A stretch of 16,149 nucleotides of DNA from Bacteroidales bacterium (GCA_016285615.1 JAEERB010000050.1:1-16149), one strand, 5' to 3'; positions 1 to 8,291 are shown, counted from the stretch's first letter. Notes: generated by a model not told the origin, from the letters alone. Translations and numbers: made by a program.

Positions 1-110
1 GCTTCCTCGGCGGTGTCAACAACGACACCATCGCCAACCAGACAGCCGGCGCCAAAAGGCTAAACATCACCGCCAGCAACTTCATGGGCGGTGTGAGCAT
101 CAAGAACTGA
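1..110 (+). CDS. C-terminal end of a LiaF-like / toastrack-domain protein (partial)
   Basis: The gene enters from the left edge. The frame beginning at base 3 is open and ends at a TGA at 108-110, giving 35 residues that include FLGGVNN and end in NFMGGVSIKN. Two short beta-strand blocks each carrying an aromatic/hydrophobic-GG-V motif, the second ending in an acidic or polar IK tail, are typical of the C-terminal domain of LiaF-like cell-wall-stress proteins (the toastrack fold). In that family the N-terminal part is membrane-spanning, but none of it lies in the window. The next gene starts 5 bases downstream on the same strand, so they are probably co-transcribed. The frame is certain; the family call rests on 35 residues and is tentative. 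Confidence 0.45.
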   Translation, partial: FLGGVNNDTIANQTAGAKRLNITASNFMGGVSIKN

Positions 111-115
111 AACGG

Positions 116-460
116 ATGAATATGAACAGAATGATAGCGTGCTGTGGCATAAACTGCGAGACTTGTGAAGCCCGCATCGCCACGATAAGGAACGATGACA
201 GGATGCGCATTGAGGTTGCGAAGAAATGGTGCGAGATGAATCATACTGACCAGATTACACCTGAGAGCATCAATTGCACAGGTTGCCGTGTGGATGGGCC
301 GAAGTTCTACTTCTGCAGCCATCTGTGCGAGGTGCATAAATGTGTAATCGCCAAAGGTTTTGAGACTTGCGGCGACTGCGCAGATAAGGAGAGCTGCAAA
401 AAGGTTGGCGCCATCTGGGAGAATTGCGCCGAGGCAAAAAAGAATCTTAATTTGAGATAA
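116..460 (+). CDS. DUF3795 family cysteine-rich protein
   Basis: A 114-residue cytoplasmic protein with 14 cysteines. They are arranged as an N-terminal IACCGINCETC block, a central NCTGC pair, an FCSHLCEVHKC cluster and a late TCGDC-SC group. This order (ACCG-x2-C-x2-C near the start, then CxGC, then paired cysteines) is the signature of DUF3795. Members are thought to bind metal or an iron-sulfur centre, but no reaction is established. Length is normal for the family. There are ATGs at 116, 122 and 131. The family normally begins just before the ACCG motif, so initiation at 131 is possible; 116 is the longest choice. The next gene follows after 4 bases, so this is probably an operon member. 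Confidence 0.75.
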   Translation: MNMNRMIACCGINCETCEARIATIRNDDRMRIEVAKKWCEMNHTDQITPESINCTGCRVDGPKFYFCSHLCEVHKCVIAKGFETCGDCADKESCKKVGAIWENCAEAKKNLNLR

Positions 461-464
461 ATTT

Positions 465-1406
465 ATGAGAATCAAAATTTTACGTAGGGTTATCGGCATC
501 ATTGCGTTGGTGCTGTTGGTGATGGTGTTGATGTGCATATTCATCCTTGACGACGGTTCGCATCTGATTCATCAAATTGATGTGTGGATCTATTGGGCCG
601 CTTTCTTCATGGTAGTGATTTATGGGATTCTATGTATCAGCATAATCAGAAAATTGCATTGGGGAGTGAAACTGCTCGTCATTGTAGTCACTGTTTTGGG
701 AATAGGTTATTTTCTCTTTGTAGCAGCCATTGTGGGTGTTTTGGGCAAAGACACCCGAATTTGGAGCAACGACCGCTATGTGGTATATCATGAACCAAAT
801 TCTATGATTGATCCAGGATTATTTGTCATGTATAAACAGGATGGTCTCATTGAAAAACCATGCTATACGGTAGGTTCCGAGTTCGGTAATCCGGACAAAT
901 ATGAGTGTTTTTTCGATGAGGAAAGGGATTTCATACGCATAGAGGCAGACTGGACATTTGACGTGAGAAGTTGGCATACTACTACATTCTATAGGCTGTC
1001 CGATGGTAAACTCTATGTGCATCAGAATCCGTTGGACAGCTCCTTGTGGAGCGGCAGATATTCATCGTATGACAAAAACACATCCCTTCGTCAACAACTT
1101 GAGGTGGAGTCGGCACACGACACTTTGATTTTCAATTATTATATCGATTTGCGCGATGTGAAGCTGGATTTGGAAGATGGGGAAAAGGAATACACATTGA
1201 AAGGTCGGGCGTTTCTGAAAAAAGGCGATGCCGAAACCGATGAGGATAAGCATGGGAATGCCTATTTGGTGGATGAGTACATTTATGAAGATGAGGATTA
1301 TATCGCCTTTCGCATACAGGCGGTAACCCATGATATAATACGGGTGATTGTTGATGATGTCACTGCCGCCCGATACCATATTCCAACTTCATCGATATTT
1401 TACTAA
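465..1406 (+). CDS. Membrane-anchored protein of unknown function
   Basis: A 313-residue protein that I do not recognise. The first third holds three hydrophobic stretches, roughly residues 9-28, 40-62 and 66-93, with little between them. The remaining 215 or so residues are soluble, acidic and rich in aromatic residues and beta-strand-like segments (for example YVVYHEP and FYRLSDGKLYVHQ), ending in RYHIPTSSIFY. With three helices and a basic N-terminus (MRIKILRR), the soluble part would be expected outside the cytoplasmic membrane. The ATG at 465 is 4 bases after the DUF3795 stop, which suggests co-transcription. Codon use and base composition match the flanking genes. There are no catalytic motifs I can name. 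Confidence 0.7.
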   Translation: MRIKILRRVIGIIALVLLVMVLMCIFILDDGSHLIHQIDVWIYWAAFFMVVIYGILCISIIRKLHWGVKLLVIVVTVLGIGYFLFVAAIVGVLGKDTRIWSNDRYVVYHEPNSMIDPGLFVMYKQDGLIEKPCYTVGSEFGNPDKYECFFDEERDFIRIEADWTFDVRSWHTTTFYRLSDGKLYVHQNPLDSSLWSGRYSSYDKNTSLRQQLEVESAHDTLIFNYYIDLRDVKLDLEDGEKEYTLKGRAFLKKGDAETDEDKHGNAYLVDEYIYEDEDYIAFRIQAVTHDIIRVIVDDVTAARYHIPTSSIFY

Positions 1407-1426
1407 TACTCCTTTCATTATAAACT

Positions 1427-2044
1427 ATGAAACAGGAAATCAATCCGCAAGAAACCAACAGGGCATACGCTTTCGAGATGTGGCTGAACTCACCAATGCC
1501 GATGGTGACGCTCACGAAGACCTTTGACGTGACGAGGCTGCATAAGATATGCAAGCGCAAAAACCTGAAATTCAATATGCTTCTCTGCTGGTGTATAGGC
1601 AAGACCGCCAGCGAAACCGGCGAGTTATATCTTCTGCCTGAGAACGGAAAGCTGTACCGTTACGACAGGATTGCCATCAACGTGGTGGTGCGCAACCGCA
1701 AGGGAGGCATCAATTCGTGCGACATACCATTTTCCACCGACATGCAGCAGTTCAATCGCGACTACCTGCAATCGACCGCCAAGGTGGCGGAGGAATGCCA
1801 AAGCACTTCCCTTGAAGGATACATGATTGTCGGCACGTCGGCAATGATACAGACCGAACTCGACAGCATCACCAACCAATACACCGACAAGTTTCTCAAT
1901 CCGATGGTGATGTGGGGGAAACATCGTAAAGGCTGGTTCAAGACTACACTGCCGGTCTCTTTCCAATTCCATCATGTGCAGATGGACGGCGGCGATGCGG
2001 CACGTTTCCTGGAGGCGTTGCAGACGACAATAAATTCTCTATGA
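1427..2044 (+). CDS. Chloramphenicol-acetyltransferase-like (CatA fold) O-acyltransferase
   Basis: At 205 residues the protein is close to the usual 210-220 of the type A CAT family (PF00302). The decisive motif is near the end: PVSFQFHHVQMDGG, where the His-His pair at 182-183 supplies the catalytic general base and D187-G188 matches the conserved HHxxxDG. The start (residues 14-35, with a W and a TLTKTFDVTRL segment) and the KFNMLLCWCIGK stretch also fit the CAT substrate-binding half. The FH that follows DG in true chloramphenicol enzymes is replaced by GD, so activity on chloramphenicol is doubtful; related proteins transfer acetyl groups from acetyl-CoA to other hydroxyl acceptors. It faces the GNAT gene tail to tail. 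It is 20 bases after the previous gene and may share its transcript. Confidence 0.75.
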   Translation: MKQEINPQETNRAYAFEMWLNSPMPMVTLTKTFDVTRLHKICKRKNLKFNMLLCWCIGKTASETGELYLLPENGKLYRYDRIAINVVVRNRKGGINSCDIPFSTDMQQFNRDYLQSTAKVAEECQSTSLEGYMIVGTSAMIQTELDSITNQYTDKFLNPMVMWGKHRKGWFKTTLPVSFQFHHVQMDGGDAARFLEALQTTINSL

Positions 2045-2130
2045 AGCCGTTGGAAGGATGCTGGTTTGGCGGATTAGTTTAGCATCACATCCATAACCAT
2101 CATCAGAACAAAACCGAGGGCGAAACCGAT

Positions 2131-2748
2131 TTACGGTATCACCTTCCTGAAAACAAACATCTCATCATCCTCGCTCCAGTTACCAACTTCCTCGTCTGGA
2201 ATTGCGGGGCCGTGGTGGTGTTTGTTCCAGAACTCCACAATGTGGAAGCCGCAGCGGTTCACGTAGAAATGAATGTTCCTCTTCTCGAAATAGGGCGTGA
2301 TGCATTCCCAGACCTTGATTTCGGAATGCATCGCCTCAATGGCTTTCCACGCCGCCTGGCCAATGCCTTTACTGTGGACTTCGGGACAGACGAAGAGCAG
2401 TTCCAGTTCACCGAAGGCTTTTGCATGGTTAATCCGCAGCACCACACCACCGACTTTCTCGCCGTCCAATAGGATACGGTAGGATTCAGCGTTCTCTCCA
2501 TCAATGGAGTTTTCGATAGTGGTTCGCGAGATGACCTCTTCGCCTTCTTTGGTGCGGGTGTTGCGCAGACCAAATTGAGCTGCGCTCGAATTCCTTCGCG
2601 ACTCGGCAAAACTCAAGCAAGTTTGGCTTTGCTCTCGCTGCTTCGTCATTTCCTGCTGCGCTCCGTAGCGGAACGCCCATTGGTTGTCGAGGATGAACTG
2701 CTCGCGGTCATCGGGTTGCAGAGGTGAAAGAGTGACTATTCCGGACAT
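2131..2748 (-). CDS. GNAT-family N-acetyltransferase with an internal repeat-derived insertion
   Basis: This is the last gene of the efflux operon; its ATG (2746-2748) lies 13 bases inside the end of the outer-membrane channel gene, so translation is probably coupled. The 205-residue protein has the GNAT acetyl-CoA loop (VCPEVHSKGIGQAAW, about residues 120-134), preceded by the beta-strand segment GGVVLRINHAKAFGELELLFV. The motif B region FYVNRCGFHIVEFWN follows. Residues 34-58 look foreign: they are encoded by a 75-bp repeat, and removing them would join QQE directly to FGLRN, as I would expect in relatives. The reading frame survives the insertion. The substrate is unknown. Its position behind a drug pump makes an antibiotic or a cell metabolite possible, but that is inference. 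Confidence 0.75.
   Translation of the reverse strand: MSGIVTLSPLQPDDREQFILDNQWAFRYGAQQEMTKQREQSQTCLSFAESRRNSSAAQFGLRNTRTKEGEEVISRTTIENSIDGENAESYRILLDGEKVGGVVLRINHAKAFGELELLFVCPEVHSKGIGQAAWKAIEAMHSEIKVWECITPYFEKRNIHFYVNRCGFHIVEFWNKHHHGPAIPDEEVGNWSEDDEMFVFRKVIP
2575..2649. repeat. 75-bp Bacteroidales-type repeat inserted in frame in the GNAT gene
   Basis: On the + strand the block contains ACTCGGCAAAACTCAAGCAA followed by GTTTGGCTTTGCTCTCGCT. This wording recurs in many Bacteroidales intergenic regions (from memory, not a search). A diverged relative is seen here at 10295-10334 (GAGCTCGAACAAGTTTCGGT followed by TCTGCACTCGCT). It is exactly 25 codons long, adds no stop in the GNAT frame and encodes a low-complexity, Gln/Ser/Arg-rich peptide at residues 34-58. 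Borders are inferred from where GNAT-like sequence seems to resume. Confidence 0.55.
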
Positions 2749-4004
2749 ATTGCTTTGTATAGATTAATGAAACTCTGTTGTTTTTCAAGCCAGTCGGCGG
2801 TTTGTTGCAGTTGCGCGTCGAGCCAGCTGCTTTGGGCAACTAGTACCTCAAGATAAGTGGCACCGGCATAGCGCATCTGCTCACGACTGTTCTCGTATGC
2901 CTTGCGGCTGGCTTCCACTTGTTGGGTTCGGGCCTCTTCGCGCCGCTGGCAGGCCTGACAGCCGGCCAAAGCATCGCGTACCTCGCCGCCCGCAGTGAGC
3001 AAGGCTTTCTCAAAGGCAATTTGTGCCTGCTCCTGCTGCGCTTTAGCCACCTTCAGATTGGTTTTCAGCCTTCCTTGGGCAAACAAGGGCTGTGTGAGCG
3101 AAGCGATGGCGTTAAGTAAGATTTGGGTAGGATTGATGGTCACACCGCTGTTGTTGGTCCAGCCCACCGTGCCGCTAATGGATAGGGTAGGGTAGAACTC
3201 TGAACGAGCCACCTTTACGTTGCTGAAAGAAGCCCTTAACTGGTATTCCGCCGCCAACACATCTGGGCGTGCAGACAATGTCTCCAACGCTATCGTCTGG
3301 CAGGCATCCATAACGACAGAACCGACATTATCCCATGTGGAACGGGCAATGCTGTCGGGCTGGCGGCCAAGTAGCAGGCAGAGAGCTGTTTCTGTCTTAC
3401 GTATTTGGGCTTCGAGTGCTGGAAGCGAGGCCATCACCGCATTATAGGATGCCTCCGCCTGGTTGACAGCCGCCTCGTTTTGTTGTCCCATTTCCTTCAA
3501 CGCCCGCAGCACCCGAAGGCTCTCCTTCTGGTTTTGGACGCCTTCTTGCGTGACTGTCCTCTGGCGATCAAGCATCACCAAGGTGTAATATGCATTAGCC
3601 ACCTCTGCCACCAACTGTATTTGGGTGTAGTGTAGTTGTGCTGAATCCTTTTTCAGTTCTGCCGCTGCCATCTCCTTCTGATAGTGATGTTTGCCGCCAA
3701 AGTTCAGTTCCCAGTTCATGGTTAGCGGAAGCTCATATGTATAAGTCGCAGATGTGTTATGCGCTTTCGTCACCGAGCCGGAGGGGGACAAGGTCACGCC
3801 CGGCAAATAATTCAGCCGTGCCTGCTTCAGCATCGCTTCCGACTGTTCCAACGACAGCTGTGCCGTTTGCAAGTCGCTGTTGTGCTCCATAGCTTCGACG
3901 ATGTAGCCTTGCAGCAGTAAATCGGGGAAGTGCTGCCGCCACGCTTGCGCATCAAGCGTTTTCAACCAAATGGCGAAGACTAAAAGGCAAACAAGTCTTT
4001 TCAT
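2736..4004 (-). CDS. TolC/OprM-type outer-membrane efflux channel
   Basis: A 422-residue protein starting with a signal peptide (MKRLVCLLVFAIWL, likely cleaved after DAQA). There is no lipobox cysteine, unlike many NodT-type relatives. The rest shows the duplicated outer-membrane-factor plan of long helical hairpins alternating with short strands. The first half includes LEQSEAMLKQARLNYLPG, and the second the hallmark LFAQGRLKTNLKVAKAQQEQ followed by a KALLTAGGEVRDAL helix. Length is slightly short for the family but complete. The ATG overlaps the RND stop as ATGA (4001-4004), and the 3' end overlaps the GNAT start. The product would form the trimeric channel that carries substrates delivered by the RND pump across the outer membrane. 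Confidence 0.9.
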   Translation of the reverse strand: MKRLVCLLVFAIWLKTLDAQAWRQHFPDLLLQGYIVEAMEHNSDLQTAQLSLEQSEAMLKQARLNYLPGVTLSPSGSVTKAHNTSATYTYELPLTMNWELNFGGKHHYQKEMAAAELKKDSAQLHYTQIQLVAEVANAYYTLVMLDRQRTVTQEGVQNQKESLRVLRALKEMGQQNEAAVNQAEASYNAVMASLPALEAQIRKTETALCLLLGRQPDSIARSTWDNVGSVVMDACQTIALETLSARPDVLAAEYQLRASFSNVKVARSEFYPTLSISGTVGWTNNSGVTINPTQILLNAIASLTQPLFAQGRLKTNLKVAKAQQEQAQIAFEKALLTAGGEVRDALAGCQACQRREEARTQQVEASRKAYENSREQMRYAGATYLEVLVAQSSWLDAQLQQTADWLEKQQSFINLYKAICPE

Positions 4005-7000
4005 AGCATATCCTCTTTTTTTTCAATGGGTTTGAATCTCTCTTGTATTTTCTGGAAAACTGTAAAAAGAGTGGGGACGGTGGCGAGGAGGCCGAGCGTA
4101 CCGAACAACATGCCGCCCACTACGCAAACACCGATGGTTCGGCTACCGTTGGCTCCCGCGCCTGTAGCGAACATCAGGGGCAACATGCCGAAAATCATCG
4201 TCAGGGAGGTCATCAGGATGGGACGCAGACGCTCCCTTGCGCTCTGCAGGGCGGCATTGCGGACAGACAGCCCTCCCAATCGTCTCTGCGAGGCATATTC
4301 CGTAATCAGAATGGCAGTCTTCGCCAGCAGACCTATCAGCATGATAAGGCCAATCTGCATATAAATATTGTTCTCCACGCCGAAGAGTTTCGCGAACAGC
4401 AGACTGCCCACCAATCCGAATGGCACCGACAGCATCACAGCCATAGGGATAAAGAGGCTTTCATACAAAGCGACCATCACCAGATAAACGAACAGCGCAC
4501 TGATGATGAAAATTATGACCACGCGGCCCGATGTTCGGCTCTCCTCGCGGGTGATTCCGCTGAACTCCACGCTGTAGCCCACCGGCAGCTCCTTCGCCGC
4601 CACCTCTTGGATGGCCTTGATGGCACTGCCCGTGCTGCTGCCCTGCGCCACATTGCCGCTCACATCGATGCAGCGGAACATGTTGTGACTGCTCAGCGTC
4701 TGCGGCATATATTCTTTTGTGAGTGTCACGAACAGGCCAATCGGCAGCATGGCACCTTCTTCGGACCGTACGAAAAGCTGGTTGAGCGACTCGGGACGGA
4801 TGCGGTCTTCGGGACGCAGCTGTGCGGTGACTTGATAGACTTTGCCGTATTTGTTGAAGTTGGAGATATAGTCCCCACCAAGATAGGCTCCCAGTTCGTT
4901 GAGTACCGTGGAGGGCGACACGCCAGCCTTCTTGCAGCGCGAAACGTCCACATCCACACGATATTGCGGGTAGTTGACATCGTAGTTGGAATAGATATCG
5001 CCAATTTCATGGCGTTCTTGCAGTTTCTCCACAAAATGGTCGGTAATCTCTTTTAGTGTGCGGATGTCCATGCCGTTGCGGTCCTGCACCGAGAACTCGA
5101 AACCGCCGCCTCCACCATAACCCTCAATCATGCCCGGCTCCATCGCGAACGATTCTGCCTCGCGCTCTTGCGCCAATAACCCGTTAATCTGTTCCATCAC
5201 GCCTGCCGAGGAGTTCTCGTAACCCTTACGCTCCTTCCAGGGTTTCAGCTGCGCATAGACGAAGGCACCGTTGCTGCCCGCTCCTACACCCACCACGCCG
5301 CCTACCGCTTCGACGGATGACAACTGCTGAATCTGGTTGCTGACGCGGTTCATCACCTCGCGGGTCTTCTCCATTGTGTAGCCCGCAGGCGTATTAATCT
5401 CTACGAAAATATTGCCCATATCCTCGTTTGGGACGAAGCCCGTAGGCACCACCTTGAACAGCACCACCATCAGCACGATGGCAACTGCCACGCTGGCGGC
5501 CACCACCCATTTGCGGTGGAGGGAACGATGCACCATGCCGGTGTAATGTTTTAACAGGGTATTGAAAACCAATTTGTAGATATTTTGGATTCGCGATTGT
5601 AGAGACGGTGCATGCACCGTCTCTACCGACACCGGTTTCAAAATCAATGCACACAACGCCGGTGCCAACGTCAACGCATTGAGGAACGAAATGCCCACCG
5701 CCACCGCCATCGTCAAACCGAACTGTTTGAAAAAGATGCCAGTGGTGCCGCCCATGAACGACACGGGAATAAATATGACCATAAACACCAATGTTGTGGT
5801 AAACAGCGTGACCGCCAACCCTTTCATCGCATCAACTGAGGCGTTGTAGGCCGATTTGTAGCCCGTATCAAACTTGGCTTTCACCGCTTCCACCACCACA
5901 ATGGAATCGTCCACCACTGTTCCGATAACTAACACCAATGCAAAGAGCGTCAATAGGTTGATAGAGAATCCCACCACATTCATAAAGGCGAAGGTGCCGA
6001 TTAGCGACACGATGATAATGATGGCGGGAATCAGTGTGGCGCGGAAGTCCTGAAGGAAGAAGAAGACCACCACCAGCACCAGCAGGATGGCGATGATGAG
6101 CGTCACCACCACCTCGCGGATGGAGGCGAAGAGGAAATCGTTGGTGTTGTCGAAGGTGACAATTTTGATGTCCTTGGGTAGCGACTGCTCCACCTCGCGG
6201 ATGAGACGGTCGATTTCAAGATTGATTTTGGTGGCATTGGAGCCTGCAACCTGATGCACCGCGCCCATTACGCCCGGGTGGCCGTTGATGCGGTTTGTGA
6301 AGGCATAATCCGACTGTCCCAACTCAATATCGGCCACATCTTTCAGCCGCATTTCCTCACCCGTGGGCAAGGAGGCAATGACTATGTTTTCGAATTCGGA
6401 GAGTTCCGTCTTGCGGCCTGTATATCTTAAAGAATATTGGAACACGTTGTCGGAGTTCTCGCCCAGTGCTCCCACCGAAACTTCAATGTTCTGCTCCGCT
6501 AATACTGCGCTGATGTCGCTTGGCATCAGCGAGTGACGTGCCATCACGTCGGGCTTCAGCCAAATGCGCAGGGCGTATTGCGCGCCCCATACCTCCACCT
6601 TGCCCACACCGTTGATGCGCAGGATGGCGGGCCGGAGGTTGTTGTAGAAATAGTTGCTGAGGAAATTCTCGTCGTAGGTGCCGTCTGGACTTTCCAAGGC
6701 GATGATGCGGAGCTGTCCGGGTTGCTGTTTCTCAGTGGAGACGCCAATTTGCAGCACCTCGGCAGGCAGCTGTCCTTGAGCCTGAATCACACGGTTCTGC
6801 ACGTTTACGGCCGCCATATCGGCATTCGAGCCCTGTTCGAAATAGACCGTGACACTTGCCATTCCGTTGCTTGCCGACGACTTCATGTAGGTCATTCCCT
6901 CCACGCCGTTGATGGCCTCCTCCAAGGGCGTCACCACGCTCTTCTGGACGGTCTCCGCACTCGCACCCGGATAGGAAGCCCACACGTTGATGGTAGGAGG

Positions 7001-7120
7001 TGCGATGTCGGGATATTTTTCCACCGGCAGTGAAGTGAGCGCAATCACCCCCAACGCCACTATGAACACGCTTATGACGATAGAAAACAACGGCCTGTCA
7101 ATAAATGTCTTAACGTTCAT
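4001..7120 (-). CDS. RND multidrug efflux transporter, HAE1 family (AcrB/MexB-like)
   Basis: A 1039-residue inner-membrane proton/drug antiporter of full family length. Residues 1-30 form TM1 (FSIVISVFIVALGVIAL), followed by the PVEKYPDIAPP motif and the first large periplasmic loop. The TM4 proton-relay aspartates are present as D404-D405 (GTVVDDSIVVVEAV), and the TM10 lysine as K934 (GLLAKTAILITEYA), matching AcrB D407, D408 and K940. The second periplasmic loop runs from about 560 to 870. The pump is therefore expected to be active. A 28-bp palindrome is embedded at residues 499-508, in the cytosolic connector between the two halves. The gene sits between the fusion lipoprotein and the channel, with a 70-bp upstream spacer filled by 7-bp repeats. 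Substrates cannot be read from the sequence. Confidence 0.95.
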   Translation of the reverse strand: MNVKTFIDRPLFSIVISVFIVALGVIALTSLPVEKYPDIAPPTINVWASYPGASAETVQKSVVTPLEEAINGVEGMTYMKSSASNGMASVTVYFEQGSNADMAAVNVQNRVIQAQGQLPAEVLQIGVSTEKQQPGQLRIIALESPDGTYDENFLSNYFYNNLRPAILRINGVGKVEVWGAQYALRIWLKPDVMARHSLMPSDISAVLAEQNIEVSVGALGENSDNVFQYSLRYTGRKTELSEFENIVIASLPTGEEMRLKDVADIELGQSDYAFTNRINGHPGVMGAVHQVAGSNATKINLEIDRLIREVEQSLPKDIKIVTFDNTNDFLFASIREVVVTLIIAILLVLVVVFFFLQDFRATLIPAIIIIVSLIGTFAFMNVVGFSINLLTLFALVLVIGTVVDDSIVVVEAVKAKFDTGYKSAYNASVDAMKGLAVTLFTTTLVFMVIFIPVSFMGGTTGIFFKQFGLTMAVAVGISFLNALTLAPALCALILKPVSVETVHAPSLQSRIQNIYKLVFNTLLKHYTGMVHRSLHRKWVVAASVAVAIVLMVVLFKVVPTGFVPNEDMGNIFVEINTPAGYTMEKTREVMNRVSNQIQQLSSVEAVGGVVGVGAGSNGAFVYAQLKPWKERKGYENSSAGVMEQINGLLAQEREAESFAMEPGMIEGYGGGGGFEFSVQDRNGMDIRTLKEITDHFVEKLQERHEIGDIYSNYDVNYPQYRVDVDVSRCKKAGVSPSTVLNELGAYLGGDYISNFNKYGKVYQVTAQLRPEDRIRPESLNQLFVRSEEGAMLPIGLFVTLTKEYMPQTLSSHNMFRCIDVSGNVAQGSSTGSAIKAIQEVAAKELPVGYSVEFSGITREESRTSGRVVIIFIISALFVYLVMVALYESLFIPMAVMLSVPFGLVGSLLFAKLFGVENNIYMQIGLIMLIGLLAKTAILITEYASQRRLGGLSVRNAALQSARERLRPILMTSLTMIFGMLPLMFATGAGANGSRTIGVCVVGGMLFGTLGLLATVPTLFTVFQKIQERFKPIEKKEDML
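5599..5626. repeat. Perfect 28-bp palindrome (GTAGAGAC...GTCTCTAC type) inside the RND gene
   Basis: The arms GTAGAGACGGTGCA and TGCACCGTCTCTAC are exact reverse complements with no loop, centred between 5612 and 5613. Because it is palindromic, it encodes the same peptide (VETVHAPSLQ) from either strand in this frame. Codon 499 of the RND gene begins exactly at 5626. Palindromes with the GTAGAGAC/GTCTCTAC ends are known dispersed repeats in Bacteroidota and cyanobacteria (recalled, not searched). The insertion lies in the cytosolic linker after TM6, a place that tolerates extra residues. Confidence 0.85.
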
Positions 7121-7140
7121 TTTGAAACTTAAAACTGACT

Positions 7141-7203
7141 CCCAACTCTAAACTCTAAACTATTAACTATTAACTCTAAACTATTAACTATTAACTCTCA
7201 ACT
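7141..7203. repeat. Heptanucleotide tandem array between the fusion-protein and RND genes
   Basis: Read on the coding (-) strand, the spacer is a string of 7-mers: mainly AGTTAAT (four copies) and AGTTTAG (three copies), with degenerate AGTTGAG and AGTTGGG at the ends. That makes nine units in 7141-7203, and the period can be followed weakly to 7134. The fusion-protein stop codon TAA is part of a repeat unit, so the array overlaps the end of that gene. It fills most of the 70-bp spacer before the RND start. Confidence 0.9.
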
Positions 7204-8291
7204 ATCCTCATTCCCTCCTTAACAAACCCAGCTCCCTTCGCCACTATGACATCCCCAGCCTTCAGCCCTTCAGTCACCACATACGACTTGCCGTCGGTGG
7301 TGCGCTCCACCTGTATCATTCCGGCAACGGCCTTGCCGTTCACCACCTTTACCACATAGACCTTGTCCTGGATGTCATAGGTGGCCTCCTGCGGGATGAC
7401 GATGGCGTTGTGAAGTCCGGTGGGAATCACGATTTTGCCCGTACCGCCGCTGAGCAGCATTCCGCCCGGGTTGTTGAAGCGGGCGCAGACAGATACGGCA
7501 CCTGTGCGTTCGTCCACCACGCCGCTGATGCTCTCCACGCGGCCAGTTTGTTCGTAAAAGGTACCATTGGACAACTGCAGCCGCAGTTCGGGCATCCGCT
7601 TCACCGCCTCCTCCAGACTTTTGTATTCCGACAGATACTGCATAACCGTGTTTTCTGTCATTGAGAAAAAAACGCGCATCTGGTCGTTGTCGGCCACTAC
7701 GGTCAGTCCCTCCTGAATGGTAGGCCCCACAAAATCCCCTTTGCGGTAGCTGATACGTCCCACCACACCGCACGAAGGACTGCGTATTTCGGTATAGCTG
7801 AGGTCGTTTTTGGCCGAGGTGAGAGCCGCTTTCGCTGCCGCAAGGTTGGCTTTCGCAACATTAAGGTCGCTCTCGGCGAGTGACAACTCAAAATCGGAGA
7901 TAATATCTTTTTGGCGAAGTGTTTTTTTGCCGTTGTATTCCAACTGCGCACGGTTGAGCGCGGCCGTCATCGTCTGGACATTGGCATTGGCCGACTCCAT
8001 TGCCGCGCGATAGGAGGCATCGTCAAGGCGGAAAAGCAGCTGTCCCTCCCGCACACGTTCGCCCTCCTTCACATATACGCCTGTCAGGTACCCCTCCACG
8101 CGGGGAATAATCCTGATGTCCTGATTGCCATGAATTGAAGCCGGATATGCTGTCTCAAGCGTATAGTCCTGCGCAACAACATTAAGCAGTTCATACCTTT
8201 CTGTCTCCTGCCGCTGCCTCACGCCGCCGTTTTTGCATCCCGCCAGCAGTACAACTGCCATTGTGGATATGATTAAATTTCTGATATTCAT
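7191..8291 (-). CDS. RND efflux membrane-fusion protein (AcrA/MexA-like lipoprotein)
   Basis: This is the first gene of the operon. From the ATG at 8289-8291 it encodes 366 residues starting MNIRNLIISTMAVVLLAGC, a textbook lipoprotein signal with the lipobox LAGC and lipidated C19. An upstream in-frame ATG at 8315 would add 8 residues and spoil the compact signal, so I prefer 8291. Downstream come the first barrel-sandwich half (RIIPRVEGYLTGVYVKEGERV), an alpha-helical hairpin (about residues 80-150), the second lipoyl half (YTEIRSPSCGVVGRISYRKGDFV), and a beta-barrel and membrane-proximal domain ending GAGFVKEGMRIVES. The protein would be anchored in the inner membrane and bridge the RND pump to the outer-membrane channel in the periplasm. 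Confidence 0.92.
   Translation of the reverse strand: MNIRNLIISTMAVVLLAGCKNGGVRQRQETERYELLNVVAQDYTLETAYPASIHGNQDIRIIPRVEGYLTGVYVKEGERVREGQLLFRLDDASYRAAMESANANVQTMTAALNRAQLEYNGKKTLRQKDIISDFELSLAESDLNVAKANLAAAKAALTSAKNDLSYTEIRSPSCGVVGRISYRKGDFVGPTIQEGLTVVADNDQMRVFFSMTENTVMQYLSEYKSLEEAVKRMPELRLQLSNGTFYEQTGRVESISGVVDERTGAVSVCARFNNPGGMLLSGGTGKIVIPTGLHNAIVIPQEATYDIQDKVYVVKVVNGKAVAGMIQVERTTDGKSYVVTEGLKAGDVIVAKGAGFVKEGMRIVES

Noticed and set aside
1427..2044. Genuine chloramphenicol resistance gene
   Set aside because: The HHxxxDG motif is present, but the conserved residues following DG differ and the overall sequence is diverged, so resistance should not be assumed.
4043..5056. A 337-codon open frame on the + strand
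   Set aside because: It is antisense to the RND gene, is rich in His/Gln/Arg/Ala as expected for the complement of this coding sequence, and has no recognisable domain. The RND reading is unambiguous.
6533..7033. A 166-codon open frame on the + strand
   Set aside because: Antisense to the N-terminal part of the RND gene, with no family motif; a shadow frame.
7141..7203. CRISPR array
   Set aside because: The repeats are contiguous 7-mers without spacers; a simple tandem array.
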